The notes beneath the pieces were generated by a model that was not told the origin of the DNA, did not search any database, and was given only the letters and a program-made list of their open reading frames with translations. A DNA stretch of 64,000 nt, from the NCBI RefSeq assembly GCF_900019265.1, contig NZ_CYGX02000031.1:100677-164676 (forward strand), written 5' to 3'. How positions within the stretch are numbered: the stretch's first letter is position 1; each line of letters starts with the position of its first letter. Shown one piece after another: positions 1 to 9,912 of this stretch. The position numbers were made by a program, and so were the translations under genes. This stretch comes from Paraburkholderia ribeironis. GTDB lineage: Bacteria > Pseudomonadota > Gammaproteobacteria > Burkholderiales > Burkholderiaceae.

Positions 1-1
1 G

Positions 2-31
2 TCCCGCATCAGCAAGATTCTTGAACCTTAA
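2..31 (+). CDS. Possible 3' end of an upstream gene (partial)
   Basis: The first bases can be read as the last nine codons of an open frame ending SRISKILEP and a TAA stop, entering from outside the window. The next gene starts about 40 bases later, which fits an operon. Nothing functional can be said from so short a tail, and it may be chance. Confidence 0.25.
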   Translation, partial: SRISKILEP

Positions 32-70
32 GTCCGCACACCAAACGGCGCGGTCACAACGGGAGCATCC

Positions 71-805
71 ATGAACATCGATCAGTCCATTGCCGCCGCG
101 TTCATCCCCACCGGCAAACTGCGCGCGTCGATCAATCTCGGCAACCCGATTCTTGCCAACCGACATCCGGAATCGGGTGAGCCCTTCGGCGTCTCGGTCG
201 ATCTTGCGCGTGCGTTCGCTGAAAGGCTGAACGTTGAACTCGAACTGCTGGTCTTCGACACGGCAGGCAAATCGGTCGAGGCAGTGAGCGAAGAGCGGGC
301 TGATTTCGGCTTCTTTGCGGTCGATCCATTACGCGGAGAGAAAATCGCGTTCACAGCGCCGTATGTATTGATCGAGGGCTTCTATCTCGTGCACGATGAC
401 TCGCCGGTCAGGTCGAACGAGGACGTCGATCAGCCTCACAACCGGGTCGCCGTCGGCAAGGGCAGCGCCTATGACCTCTTCCTCACACGCGAACTGAAGG
501 CAGCGCAGATCGTGCGCGCGCCGACGTCACCGGCCGTCGTGCAAACGTTCATCGAACAGGGTCTGGAAGTGGCGGCGGGCGTGAAACAACAACTCGAAGC
601 CGACGCAAAAAAGACCACCGGGCTTCGGCTGCTCGACAAGCGGTTCATGGTGATCCAGCAGGCCATGGGTACGCCGAAGAGTCGCGGCCACGCGGCTGCT
701 TCCGCGCTTCACGCTTTCGTTGAAGAAATGAAGGGTTCCGGATTCGTGGCTGATTCGTTGGCACGACATGGGATCGTCGGCGCGTCGGTGGCGCCGAAAG
801 CGTAG
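71..805 (+). CDS. ABC transporter substrate-binding protein family 3, without signal peptide
   Basis: This 244-residue protein has the bilobal amino-acid-binding fold (SBP_bac_3). Typical segments are a first lobe with GVSVDLARAFAERL and DFGFFAVDPLRGEKIAFTAPY, and a hinge and second lobe with NRVAVGKGSAYDLFL. The length matches the mature domain, but the N-terminus (MNIDQSIAAAF) has no hydrophobic signal peptide, so as annotated it would stay in the cytoplasm. No permease or ATPase gene follows. It may be a cytoplasmic ligand-binding relative or have lost its leader. The start is ATG at 71 after a GGGAG-like site; no better upstream start is visible. The ligand is unknown. Confidence 0.8.
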   Translation: MNIDQSIAAAFIPTGKLRASINLGNPILANRHPESGEPFGVSVDLARAFAERLNVELELLVFDTAGKSVEAVSEERADFGFFAVDPLRGEKIAFTAPYVLIEGFYLVHDDSPVRSNEDVDQPHNRVAVGKGSAYDLFLTRELKAAQIVRAPTSPAVVQTFIEQGLEVAAGVKQQLEADAKKTTGLRLLDKRFMVIQQAMGTPKSRGHAAASALHAFVEEMKGSGFVADSLARHGIVGASVAPKA

Positions 806-986
806 TTGGAAGCGGTTGTTGACGGCGGATCGGCGAATGACCCTGCACGGCGGCGCCCGGTCACACCTGGCCACATCTGCCTGGCGCACAAGTTTCCTGC
901 GCAGTAGTTCACCTACTGCGAAGGCGTGCTTCGCTTGCGCAAAAGAGCGCCCCACGCAAAAAGCGAATGGATGTGACAGGCAGAGC

Positions 987-1151
987 TCAGCTCTTTCTCG
1001 AAGTCTTTGCGACAAACGGCGTGGGTATGTGTTGAACCTGTTCACTTCCACACTTGGGGCAGCGCGGATGAGCGGTTTCATGCTCTGCGAGATGTTCAAC
1101 GTGCTCAAACGTTTCGTGGCACTTCTCGCAGCGGTATTGGTAAGTCGGCAT
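987..1151 (-). CDS. FmdB-type zinc ribbon small protein
   Basis: This 54-residue protein begins MPTYQYRCEKC and has two Cys-x-x-Cys knuckles (RCEKC, RCPKC) spaced like the putative regulatory zinc-ribbon family FmdB. The C-terminal tail is short and basic. The frame stays open upstream, but the family always begins at MPTY, so the start at 1151 is chosen. Family members are small presumed zinc-binding proteins of unclear role, originally linked to formamidase/amidase regulation. It stands alone between convergently and divergently oriented neighbours. Confidence 0.8.
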   Translation of the reverse strand: MPTYQYRCEKCHETFEHVEHLAEHETAHPRCPKCGSEQVQHIPTPFVAKTSRKS

Positions 1152-1465
1152 GGCATCCCTCCAGCACGAATCGTGCGCGTGCCGCCACGGACGAAGCCCG
1201 GTCGCGTGCAGCACCCCGTTGAGGCATTGTAGTGCAGGACGTCTCTGTCACAAGAACCTTTTACCCGTAGAGGCGCGGCGGCCTGCCGGCCTGCGCGAGT
1301 CACAACTGGCTGCGCGGAATCGGCGTCGAAAACGGGACGCCCCTTGCCGGCTGTTTCAGGAGTTACACCCAAGACCCGCTGGCCATGAGACGAAAATAAA
1401 CTGAAGTTCTGGCGAGGCGCAAACCGGCAAAGCAACAACGCGGCGCGCCAGTCGGGCAAGCATTG

Positions 1466-1996
1466 CTAATGCTGCTGTGTCCCTTCCAGAACGCTCTTCA
1501 GTCGCGATACCGCCTCGTCGGATTCTGCCTGGATCCGCGCGCGCAGAACCAGCCAGTTGACCAAAGCGAACCACAAAGACGGCGCACGATAAGCAAACAC
1601 GCGCTCGAAGCGCGTCCCCGTCGCGGTCGGTGCCAGTGAGTACGTGACGCTGCCCGCCGGTCTGTGAGCGATTGATCCCGCTATCGTCCATTTCCATGGC
1701 GGCTCGCGGGCAGTGCCCGCCACGAGAAAATCCTCCACCACCTGTTCGCCAATTTGAAGCGGATGATCAACGGCGCCCGTCACCGCCAGTGACGACGGAT
1801 GCCACACAGGCCAGTGACCCGGCGTCGTCACATAGTCGAATACGGCTGCGGGCGGACGTTGAATCGACGCGACCGTCACAATGCGCGTGTCGAGCCGAAC
1901 CGTTTGCGGCAATGGCACGACGAGCAACGCGATGACGACGAGCACGGCCAGGATTGCCGTTACGTATCGAGTCAGTTTTCTGCTGGCGGTTTTCAC
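1466..1996 (-). CDS. Membrane-anchored SRPBCC (START-like) domain protein
   Basis: The protein has 176 residues. A single hydrophobic helix near the N-terminus (about residues 12-30, AILAVLVVIALLVVPLP) is followed by a polyketide-cyclase/START-like SRPBCC domain (about 40-165; IQRPPAAVFDYVTTPGHWPVWHP is the usual opening strand and helix). The GTG at 1996 is preferred because an AGGTG ribosome-binding site sits six bases upstream; an in-frame GTG at 2005 overlaps that site. It lies 16 bases downstream of the SulP gene on the same strand, so the two are probably co-transcribed. SRPBCC domains bind hydrophobic ligands; the ligand here is unknown. Confidence 0.75.
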   Translation of the reverse strand: MKTASRKLTRYVTAILAVLVVIALLVVPLPQTVRLDTRIVTVASIQRPPAAVFDYVTTPGHWPVWHPSSLAVTGAVDHPLQIGEQVVEDFLVAGTAREPPWKWTIAGSIAHRPAGSVTYSLAPTATGTRFERVFAYRAPSLWFALVNWLVLRARIQAESDEAVSRLKSVLEGTQQH

Positions 1997-2012
1997 CGAT
2001 AACACCTACCAG

Positions 2013-4244
2013 TCAATGAGCCGCGCGCAAGGCCTCGTCCGCGACGGCAAGCCGTGACGCCATGACCTTGACTACAAAACGATGAAACTGCTGCGCGGTC
2101 GCGGAATCGTCGCGTTCGAGCGCATGCAGCGATTCGAGCGTCAAACGCCGGACCCGTGTAGGCCGCTCGGCAAGAACGTCCGCACTACGTGCCTGCTGCG
2201 TATACACCGCCATTTCGCCGACGATCGTTCCCGGACCGAACGAGCGCAGCCTGAGCGACCTGCCGCCCGCCAGCGGCAATAAAACCGCGACACGGCCGCG
2301 CTCGACAAAGTACACTGCGTCCCCGGGGTCGCCGCGACGAAACACCGGCTGCCCCTCGCCCAGTTCGAGAACGTCCAGAAGCGCCAACAGTCTTGCGAGC
2401 GCGTCCGGAGTGAAATGCGGCGCGAGCATCGTCTGAAAGTCCTCCTCCTTGCGAGGCAGCACGCGTGAATCCGCCGCGAGCAGCGCATCTTCGACCCACT
2501 CCAGCCCGGCATCCAGTGTCGCGAACTCGTGAATCCGCAGGTTCAGCGTGCCGGTCTTCATCAGCAGTTCGCGCGAGCGCGCCGGCAGCCCCGTCAACAC
2601 CAGATCCGCATCGTTCGTCGCGCACAGCTGCCTGAGCTTGACGAAGCTGACCGATACCGACGCGTCCATGCCGTTGGTCGACGCGAAATCAAGCACGACA
2701 AAGCGAATCGGCACCGGCCCTCGCGTGGCCAACCGTTCACGCACGCGCTGCAAGATCGAATTGGCCGTGCCAAAGAAGAGAAAGCCCTGCAGACACGCTC
2801 CGCATACCTGTGCACCCAATTCGCGAAGTCGTTCGGTTGCCTCGATACTGCGTTCGACATTCGACGTGCGCGTGCCGCCGTCAAATTCCATACGAACGCA
2901 ACTGACGCGGCCATACAGCAACGCAAACATCACACAGGCGGCAATCACCCCGGCCACGACCCCGGTAACGACGCCGTAGAACGCGATAGCGCACAGAATG
3001 AGCGGCACAAGCAGATACTCATACCAGTTGAGCGTGCGATATGCGCCGACCAGCCACTGGATCAGGAGACGCAGCCCCATGAAGAGTTGCAGCCCGACCA
3101 GCACCGGCACCGGGAATAGCGCAACCAGGTCCGGCGAGACGGCCAGTACGAGCAGGCAAGCGAGGGCGGCGAACACACCAGCCAGGCGACTTGTTGCGCC
3201 CGCGCGTGCGTTGAGCATCGATCGATTGAACGACTGATAACCGACCATCCCGCCTAACAGCCCGCTCGCGATGTTGGCGATGCCGGCCGCGCGCATCTCG
3301 CGGTTCAGGTCGATGTCTTCACCGGTGGCTGCTCCAATCGCAGTGGAATTCATCAGGATCGTGATGGCCGAAATCGACGTGACGACGAGCGTCTCCGGCA
3401 AGTGCGCACTGATGGCCGACCAGTCGACGCCACCCTGCGCCAGCGACGCCGGCAGATGCAGTGAGGGAATCCGGATCGGGTGTAGCGCGACGCGCGGAAG
3501 CAATAGTCGCGTGTCGCGTGCATCGTCGATCGACAGGCCAGCGGCAAACAGGAGCACGTAGAAGAGCGCGACGCCGAGTGCAAGGGTGATCGGCAGCGCA
3601 GCGGCGTGCTTGGAGGTGCGCGCCATGAACGTGGCCAATCCGCACACCAGCAACGCAGGCGTCCACGTCAGCCAGTTCAGCCGCGTCAGCAACGCCAGTG
3701 CGTGCCAGTTCAGCGGCTCACCGGTCACCACCCGAAATGCGCCGGCCAGCAGCAGGTAGCCGGTCCCGGCAAGGAAGCCGCCGACCACCGGGAAAGGCAG
3801 GAATTGCAGCGAACGGCTGCGCTTCGACGATCCCACCGCATACAGAATGACGCCCGTCACCACCGAACACAACGCAATGGCGATCAGCACCGTCAGCAGG
3901 ATTGTCTGCGGCGCGCCGCCGTCAGCGCGCACGCTGCTCGCGACGCCAGCCGCGACACCGGCAAGAAACGCCGTTGCATTGCCGTCGGGTCCGGCGATGT
4001 TCATGCGCATCGAACTCGTCAAGGCGATCACGAGTGCCGTCACTACGCAACTGATGAAGGCGGTGGGCACGCCAAGTCCCGCGTAGCGGGCTAGATCCGC
4101 GCTAAAGATCATGGTGCCGAGGCTCATTGCGTAGCAGAGCATGACCAGCATCGACACCATGCCGGCTGTCAGGTCGCCGGCCAGGTCCGTGATGCGCGAC
4201 CCGGAGCGGACATTGGGTGAGGAACCTGTCGTAGCTGGCTTCAC
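2013..4244 (-). CDS. SulP-family anion transporter with STAS and cyclic-nucleotide-binding domains
   Basis: The protein has 743 residues. A SulP membrane core (about residues 25-430, many hydrophobic helices starting DLTAGMVSMLVMLCYAMSLG) is followed by a STAS domain (about 450-570) and a C-terminal cNMP-binding domain (about 610-720). The last carries the phosphate-binding-cassette pattern GTIVGEMA then ARSADV, with Glu and Arg kept, so it looks able to bind cyclic nucleotide. SulP proteins carry sulfate, bicarbonate or dicarboxylates; the substrate here cannot be read. The GTG at 4244 follows a GGGGA site; the longer upstream frame is not protein-like. It is divergent from a class III adenylate cyclase gene, an obvious possible source of the ligand. 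Confidence 0.88.
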   Translation of the reverse strand: MKPATTGSSPNVRSGSRITDLAGDLTAGMVSMLVMLCYAMSLGTMIFSADLARYAGLGVPTAFISCVVTALVIALTSSMRMNIAGPDGNATAFLAGVAAGVASSVRADGGAPQTILLTVLIAIALCSVVTGVILYAVGSSKRSRSLQFLPFPVVGGFLAGTGYLLLAGAFRVVTGEPLNWHALALLTRLNWLTWTPALLVCGLATFMARTSKHAAALPITLALGVALFYVLLFAAGLSIDDARDTRLLLPRVALHPIRIPSLHLPASLAQGGVDWSAISAHLPETLVVTSISAITILMNSTAIGAATGEDIDLNREMRAAGIANIASGLLGGMVGYQSFNRSMLNARAGATSRLAGVFAALACLLVLAVSPDLVALFPVPVLVGLQLFMGLRLLIQWLVGAYRTLNWYEYLLVPLILCAIAFYGVVTGVVAGVIAACVMFALLYGRVSCVRMEFDGGTRTSNVERSIEATERLRELGAQVCGACLQGFLFFGTANSILQRVRERLATRGPVPIRFVVLDFASTNGMDASVSVSFVKLRQLCATNDADLVLTGLPARSRELLMKTGTLNLRIHEFATLDAGLEWVEDALLAADSRVLPRKEEDFQTMLAPHFTPDALARLLALLDVLELGEGQPVFRRGDPGDAVYFVERGRVAVLLPLAGGRSLRLRSFGPGTIVGEMAVYTQQARSADVLAERPTRVRRLTLESLHALERDDSATAQQFHRFVVKVMASRLAVADEALRAAH

Positions 4245-4679
4245 AGTGTTTCCCCGTGAGGGCAGATCGGTCTCGCGTGGGCCGTGCGGTTCGCGCTGCA
4301 GTCGTGCTGGATTCGAACGCCATCCATCGTTCCGGATAACGAACCATTGCACGTTGCACGTGCGCGCTCGCCCGCCACCGTGCCCGACTCGCCATGCGAG
4401 TATCCGTCGTGGCTGCAACCAGTGTCAAACGCGCGGCGGCGCACCGACGCACGCCGGGCCGAACCCGCATCCGCCAGCGTCGCTTATGCCCTGCATCCGT
4501 TTCCTTCACAGTGGACCTACACTGTATTTTGGTCAGGAATGGTCGAACGTGGCGTCGTTGATGCAGCCACAGCCCGGCAGCATTCGCGCATCGTTTCGTA
4601 TGATCTGTTGGCGCGGGTGGCCCGCTTTGGGCATCAGGCTGAACGTGGGCGTTCGAACGTATCGGTTGGGGCGGCGGCG
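4245..4679. other. Divergent intergenic region between the SulP and cyclase genes
   Basis: This 435-base region must hold both divergent promoters. The cyclase frame stays open through much of it but does not look like protein, so it is treated as non-coding. A short dyad CAGTG-N6-CACTG lies near 4509-4524. No convincing sigma70 hexamer pair was identified. Confidence 0.4.
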
Positions 4680-7600
4680 ATGGATATCGATCAGTGGCTG
4701 CATGCATTGGGGCTGGAACAATACGCACCGGCATTTGCCGCGAACGACATCGATCTCGCCGTGCTGAAGCAGCTCGACGACGCCGATCTTAAAGAGCTTG
4801 GCGTCGCCTCGCTCGGCCACCGCAAGCGCCTGCTGGCGGCGATTGCCGATGAGCGCGCCGCCGCATCGTGCGCGCCGCCGCTCGCTGTGAATGCGCCTGC
4901 GAGCGAGCGCCGGCAAGTCACGATTCTGTTCGCCGACCTGTGCGGCTTCACCGCGCTATCGCAAACGCTCGATCCCGAAGAGTTGCGCGAGTTGACCGGT
5001 CGTTACACCGCGCTCGTCGATGGGATCGTGCTCGGCTACGGCGGGACGATCGACAAGCACATCGGCGATGCCGTGATGGCAATCTTCGGCGCACCACGCG
5101 CGCACGACACCGATCCGCTGCGCGCGGCGCGCGCCGCACTGGAAATTCATGAGGCACTTAACGGACTGACCGAACCGGCATTGCCGCCGTTGAGGGCGCA
5201 CGTGGGCATTGCAAGTGGCGAGGTGGTCGCGGGTCCGTTCGAGCGCGCGGACGTTCAGGACTACACGGTACTCGGCGACTCCGTGAATCTTGCCGCCCGC
5301 TTGGTTGCCGCCGCCGGCCCCGGAGAAACGCTGCTGTCCGATAGCGTGCATCACGCGCTCGGAGACTGCGTGATCAGCGAGGCCGCGGGTGCGATGCGCT
5401 TCAAGGGCATCGACTCGCCGGTGCGGGTGTGGCGTCTGCGCGGTCTCGCCGGTGAACCCGTCGTGGCCAGCCGCAGTGTGTTTGTCGGCCGCAGGCCCGA
5501 ACTCGAACAGTTCAAGGGACTCGCCCGCGCGTGCTTCGATCAGCGGGCCGGCCACCTCGTCTATGTGCGCGGCGAGGCAGGCATCGGCAAAACGCGGCTC
5601 GTCGACGAGATGCGCCGCTTCGTCGAAACGCTGGGCTTTGCGAGCCACCGCGGCCTCGTGCTGGATTTCGGCGTGGGCAAAGGCCAGGATGCGATTCACA
5701 CGATTGTCGGCAGCGTGCTGGGGCTGCGGCTCGCGGCCAGCGCCGAGCAACGGCGCGCCGCCGCCGTGCAAGCCGCCGCATCGGCCGCCATCGGCGCCGA
5801 TCAGTTGATGTTTCTCCACGACATCCTCGACCTGCCGCAAACCGGCGAATGGCGCACGCTTTACGACGCGATGGACAACACCGCACGCACGCGCGGCAAG
5901 CGCGCGGTCGCAGCAGCGCTCATCAAGGATGCGTGCCGGCGCGGGCCAACCCTGATCGTCGTGGAAGACCTGCATTGGGCGGACCCGCAAGTGCTCGGTT
6001 ACCTGGCGGCCTTCGCGGTGGCTATCGCGGATGTGCCGGGCCTGCTCGTGATGACCTCGCGCGTGGACGGCGATCCACTCGACGCGGCATGGCGAGCAAG
6101 TTGCCGCGGCACGCCCTTCGCCACGATCGACCTCGGCCCCCTGCGCAGCGACGAGGCGCTGAGTCTCGCCGGCAGCTTTATCGATGCGACTGGGCGTATC
6201 GCGCGTGCCTGCATCGAGCGAGCCGGCGGCAATCCGCTGTTCCTCGAGCAACTCCTGCACAACGCCGAGGAAGGCAGCGAGGAAGCGGTCCCCGCGACCA
6301 TCCAGAGCCTCGTGCTGGCGCGCATGGACCGGCTGAGCACGCGCGACCGCGAGGCGTTCCAGGCCGCCGCGGTGATCGGCCAGCGCTTTGGCCTCGCGTT
6401 GCTGCGCCGGCTGATCGATGCACCGGACTATGGCTGTCACGCGCTCGTCGCTAACGCACTCGTTTTGTCGGAAGGCGAAGACTTCCTGTTTGCCCACGCG
6501 CTCATCCAGGAGAGCGCCTACTCGACACTGCTGCGCGCACGCCGGCGCGAGCTGCACCGCCTCGCAGCCGACTGGTTTGCGCCGACCGACCCGGTGCTGC
6601 GCGCCCAGCATCTCGATCGCGCCGAGGACGAACGAGCACCGCGCGCCTACCTCGAAGCAGCGATCGCGCAACGCGCGGCCTACTTCACCGAAGCGGCATT
6701 CCGGCTCGCCGAGCGAGGTCTGCAGATCGCGCGAAGGGACACGGATCGCCACGCGCTGATCTGCCTCAAAGGCGAACTCCAGCGAGATCTGGGCGACATC
6801 GGCGCATCGATCGCGACGTATCGGGCGGCCGTGGCCGCCGCGCCCGACGAAGCAGCACTCTGTCAGTCCCAACTTGGGCTCGCCGAGGGTCTACGAGTGA
6901 GCGAAGGTCTCGACGAAGCCCTTGCACTGCTCGACGCGGCCCAGCAAGTCGCGCAACGGCTCGACCTGGTTGCAGAGCTCGCGCGGCTGCATCACCTGCG
7001 CGGCAACATCCTCTTTCCGCTCGGACGAATCGAAGATTGCCGTATCGAGCACGAACGTGGGCTCGCCCACGCGCGGCGCCTCGGCTTGCCGGAAGCGGAG
7101 GCGCGAGCGCTCGGCGGCCTCGGGGATGCGGCCTACGCGCAAGGTCGTATGCGCACCGCTTTCGAGCACTTCAGCCGGTGCGTTACGTTGAGTCGCGAAC
7201 AAGGCTTCGGTCGCATCGAGGTGGCCAATCGTTCGATGGCAGGTTTCAGCCGGATCTTCCTCAACGAGGCACGCGCGGCACGCGAAGACGCAAGCGCCGC
7301 CGCGCACGCCGCCGCGCTGGTCGGCCAGCCACGCGCGCAGATGCTGTGCGAAACGCTGGGCGTCTTCGCCTGCTACGAAATGGGCGACATGCAGGCCGCG
7401 CTCGCCCATCTCGAGCACGAAATACAGATCATCCGTCAACTGGGCGCGCGCCGCTTCGAAGCGCAACACATGGAAATGCGAGCGCGCGTGCTGCTCGATA
7501 GCGGGCAGCGGCGAGAGGCCGCCGAACTGTTGGGCGAAGCACTCGAGATTTGCCGCGAGGTGGGCACGCAGTTCAGCGCACCCAAGGTGGTGAGCGCACT

Positions 7601-7964
7601 CAGCCGCGCTGTCGACGACGATGGCGAACGTATGCGTCTGCTTGCCGAAGGGGCCGAGATGTTGCGACGCGGCGCAGTGGGCCACAATCATTTGTGGTTC
7701 TACCGCGACGCCATTGAAGCGATGTTGGCCGCAGGCGAGCCGCCGGCTGCACTGAGCTATGTCAGCGCCCTCGAAGAGTACACGCGCGTCGAGCCGCTGC
7801 CGTGGGCGGACCTGTTCGCGGCGCGCGGCCGTGCCCTCGCTCGCGCGCAGCAAGACCCGTCTAACGAAGCGACGCTGCGCGAACTCGAACGTGTCCGCGC
7901 AGCGTTCGTCGAAGCCGGCTTCAACAGCTATCTGCCAGCGGTGGACGCCGCGCTCGCGATGTAG
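4680..7964 (+). CDS. SAM domain / class IIIb adenylate cyclase / AAA ATPase / TPR protein
   Basis: The protein has 1094 residues. Domains in order: SAM (1-58, [19 protein letters not shown]), class III cyclase catalytic domain (about 78-250), an AAA/STAND-like ATPase with Walker A GEAGIGKT at 298-305 and a Walker B-like [11 protein letters not shown], then a long helical TPR region. Metal-binding Asp86 (FADLCGFT) and Asp130 (GDAVMAIFG), Lys126, Asn203 and Arg207 are all present, so it should be active. The substrate-pocket residue after Tyr195 is Thr196 rather than Asp; a Lys/Thr pair marks class IIIb cyclases, several of which respond to bicarbonate (mammalian sAC, cyanobacterial CyaB1). ATG at 4680 is chosen because the SAM domain begins there. 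Divergent to the SulP-cNMP gene. Confidence 0.9.
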   Translation: MDIDQWLHALGLEQYAPAFAANDIDLAVLKQLDDADLKELGVASLGHRKRLLAAIADERAAASCAPPLAVNAPASERRQVTILFADLCGFTALSQTLDPEELRELTGRYTALVDGIVLGYGGTIDKHIGDAVMAIFGAPRAHDTDPLRAARAALEIHEALNGLTEPALPPLRAHVGIASGEVVAGPFERADVQDYTVLGDSVNLAARLVAAAGPGETLLSDSVHHALGDCVISEAAGAMRFKGIDSPVRVWRLRGLAGEPVVASRSVFVGRRPELEQFKGLARACFDQRAGHLVYVRGEAGIGKTRLVDEMRRFVETLGFASHRGLVLDFGVGKGQDAIHTIVGSVLGLRLAASAEQRRAAAVQAAASAAIGADQLMFLHDILDLPQTGEWRTLYDAMDNTARTRGKRAVAAALIKDACRRGPTLIVVEDLHWADPQVLGYLAAFAVAIADVPGLLVMTSRVDGDPLDAAWRASCRGTPFATIDLGPLRSDEALSLAGSFIDATGRIARACIERAGGNPLFLEQLLHNAEEGSEEAVPATIQSLVLARMDRLSTRDREAFQAAAVIGQRFGLALLRRLIDAPDYGCHALVANALVLSEGEDFLFAHALIQESAYSTLLRARRRELHRLAADWFAPTDPVLRAQHLDRAEDERAPRAYLEAAIAQRAAYFTEAAFRLAERGLQIARRDTDRHALICLKGELQRDLGDIGASIATYRAAVAAAPDEAALCQSQLGLAEGLRVSEGLDEALALLDAAQQVAQRLDLVAELARLHHLRGNILFPLGRIEDCRIEHERGLAHARRLGLPEAEARALGGLGDAAYAQGRMRTAFEHFSRCVTLSREQGFGRIEVANRSMAGFSRIFLNEARAAREDASAAAHAAALVGQPRAQMLCETLGVFACYEMGDMQAALAHLEHEIQIIRQLGARRFEAQHMEMRARVLLDSGQRREAAELLGEALEICREVGTQFSAPKVVSALSRAVDDDGERMRLLAEGAEMLRRGAVGHNHLWFYRDAIEAMLAAGEPPAALSYVSALEEYTRVEPLPWADLFAARGRALARAQQDPSNEATLRELERVRAAFVEAGFNSYLPAVDAALAM

Positions 7965-7986
7965 AGCACGACGTCATTTACGCGGG

Positions 7987-9490
7987 TCAGAGCTCGAATT
8001 GGGCCACGCAATCGACCAACTGCGCGGCCTGCTGCCTGAGGCTCTCGGCCGCGGCCGCGCTCTGCTCGACCAGCGCGGCATTCTGCTGCGTCGTCTGATC
8101 CATCTGGCCGACCGCTTCGCCCACCTGCTCGACGCCGGTGCTCTGTTCCGCGCTGGCCCGGCTGATCTCGCCCACGATCACCGTCACACGCTGAATGGCC
8201 CCGACGATCCCCGTCATCGTCGTGGTCGACCCGCTGGACGCTGTCCGCGATCAACGCCTGGATCTCTCTTGCGGCCTGGGCGCTGCGCTGCGCGAGGCTG
8301 CGCACTTCGGTGGCGACGACCGCGAAACCCCGGCCCTGCTCGCCCGCGCGGGCCGCTTCGACCGCCGCGTTGAGCGCGAGAATGTTGGTCTGAGCCGCGA
8401 TGCCGTCGATGATGCCGCTGATGTCGGCAATCTTGCGCGAACTCTCGTTGATGCCCTTCATGGTCTCAACGACCTGGCCCACCACATCTCCCCCCTTCAA
8501 TGCGATCGACGACGCGCCGGTGGCCAGCTCGCTGGCTTCGCGAGCGTTTTCGGCGTTCTGCCGAACGGTGGCGCTGAGCTGTTCCATCGCCGCGGCGGTC
8601 TCCTGCAGCGCGCTCGCCTGTTCTTCTGTGCGCTGGCTCAGGTCGGCGTTACCGGATGCGATCTGCGCCGAGCCGGTCGCGATCGAATCGCTGCTGTTGC
8701 GCACCTGCCCGACGATGTCGGCGAGCGAAACGGTCATCGCCTGCATGGCCGCCATCAGGCTATCCGTGTCGCCCGGCCGTACACGCAGATCGACGTCGAG
8801 CTTGCCCGTCGCTATCCGACGCGCCGCCTCGCGTGCGTCGTCGGGCTCACCGCCAAGCTTGCGTGTCATCGCACGCGAAAACACGATGGCGCCGGCAACG
8901 CCCGCGAGCAGGGTGAGCGCCATTGCACCGAAGCTCGCCACGAGCGCGCGAGTCTGCTTCCTCTTCGCCTCGACAATCGCAGCGGCAGCCTGCTCGACGA
9001 TCTTGCTGCCGGATTCGCGCAACAGGATGGCCGGTTCCCGGTCGATTCCATCCATCGCCTGATCGCCGACGGCAACATCGAATCCCGAGGCCTTGAACTG
9101 CTCGAGCGCCTTGCGGTACGACTGCCCCATCGCCTTGTGAAGTGTGTTGAATCGCTCGATCTTCGCGTGCGCTTCGCCGGGCGGCAACTCGAGCGCGAGT
9201 TTTTCCGTGACGGCCTGTGAAGCCTGCTCGTATTTCTCGAAGGCGCTCCAATACTTGTCAAGCTGTTGGGGGTTCTTGCCGCGCAGCAGGATGTCCTTGC
9301 CGTTTTGCACCTGGTTCTTGAACGAGACCAGTGCATCGGCGACCTGACGTGCCTGAGCTCCATCCACTTCGATGATCCGCTGGTACGTGTTTGCGGCATC
9401 GTTCATCTGGAGCACCCCGAAGAGTCCAGCAGCGGATGCCACAAGCAACGCGACGCCCAACGCCAGCGGGAGTTGATGGACCAGTTTCAT
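7987..9490 (-). pseudogene. Methyl-accepting chemotaxis protein, frameshifted near the 3' end
   Basis: N-terminal signal/TM helix (about 7-29), a periplasmic helical sensor (30-185), TM2 (about 187-205), HAMP and the conserved signalling hairpin ([19 protein letters not shown]) are all read in one frame. After [13 protein letters not shown] at about 8233 the frame turns to low-quality sequence that runs into the neighbouring gene (stop at 7928). The expected C-terminal helix, [19 protein letters not shown] to [11 protein letters not shown], resumes in another frame at 8217 and stops at 7987. About ten residues normally found between these blocks are absent, so a deletion of roughly 29 bases is likely. 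The hairpin cannot close normally. A sequencing error alone would not explain the missing residues. Confidence 0.75.
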
Positions 9491-9912
9491 GTGTCACTCT
9501 GTCAAGTGGAGCCGGCGCTCGATGCGCCGGCGTATAACGACACGACGTGCCACTGGACCAGTGGCGAGCGGTACCGTGCCGGGTCTCCTTGAAATATTTA
9601 TTGGCGCTATTTATGCCGACGCGGGCGTTGGTGGCTGGCGCCATCGCGATGTCCGCATAGTCGGTCAATGAGCGAACGATATTGGAGGATGAGTCACGCG
9701 TCCCTGCATAAAAGTTAGATTCAATGGCACTTTTTGTTAGCGGGTGCGCGATCCATGATTGCCAAGAAAAACAAACGGGGCGGATGGCATCTTCCTCCAT
9801 CCGCCCCGCACCATCATGTCCCGCTCCTTTCATGCAAGCGCCCTGAGTGTCTCGATAAAGACCCTGATTCAATTGACCGAGATTAGCTTGGACGTGCAAT
9901 CAACCTCGACCT
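9491..9912. other. Intergenic region with a dyad upstream of the chemotaxis gene
   Basis: This 422-base region holds a perfect dyad GCCACTG-GAC-CAGTGGC at 9549-9565, about 59 bases upstream of the chemotaxis receptor start and a candidate operator. It also holds the terminator listed at 9763-9807. Nothing else is recognised. Confidence 0.4.
9763..9807 (-). terminator. Rho-independent terminator after the sugar-binding protein gene
   Basis: An 11-base-pair stem (GGGGCGGATGG / CCATCCGCCCC, 9777-9807) with a 9-base loop is followed on the minus strand by a T-rich tract (GTTTGTTTTTCTT). It lies about 105 bases past the stop of the gene at 9913-10875. Confidence 0.8.

Noticed and set aside
527-1459. 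A 310-codon minus-strand frame over the binding protein and zinc-ribbon genes
   Set aside because: The translation is low-complexity and overlaps two supported genes in other frames.
4956-6872. A 638-codon minus-strand frame inside the cyclase gene
   Set aside because: It is the antisense shadow of the cyclase and ATPase domains, with no ribosome-binding site or family resemblance.
7928-9490. Taking the full 520-codon frame as an intact chemotaxis receptor
   Set aside because: The last 90 codons are not receptor-like and run into the cyclase gene, while the proper C-terminus lies in another frame.
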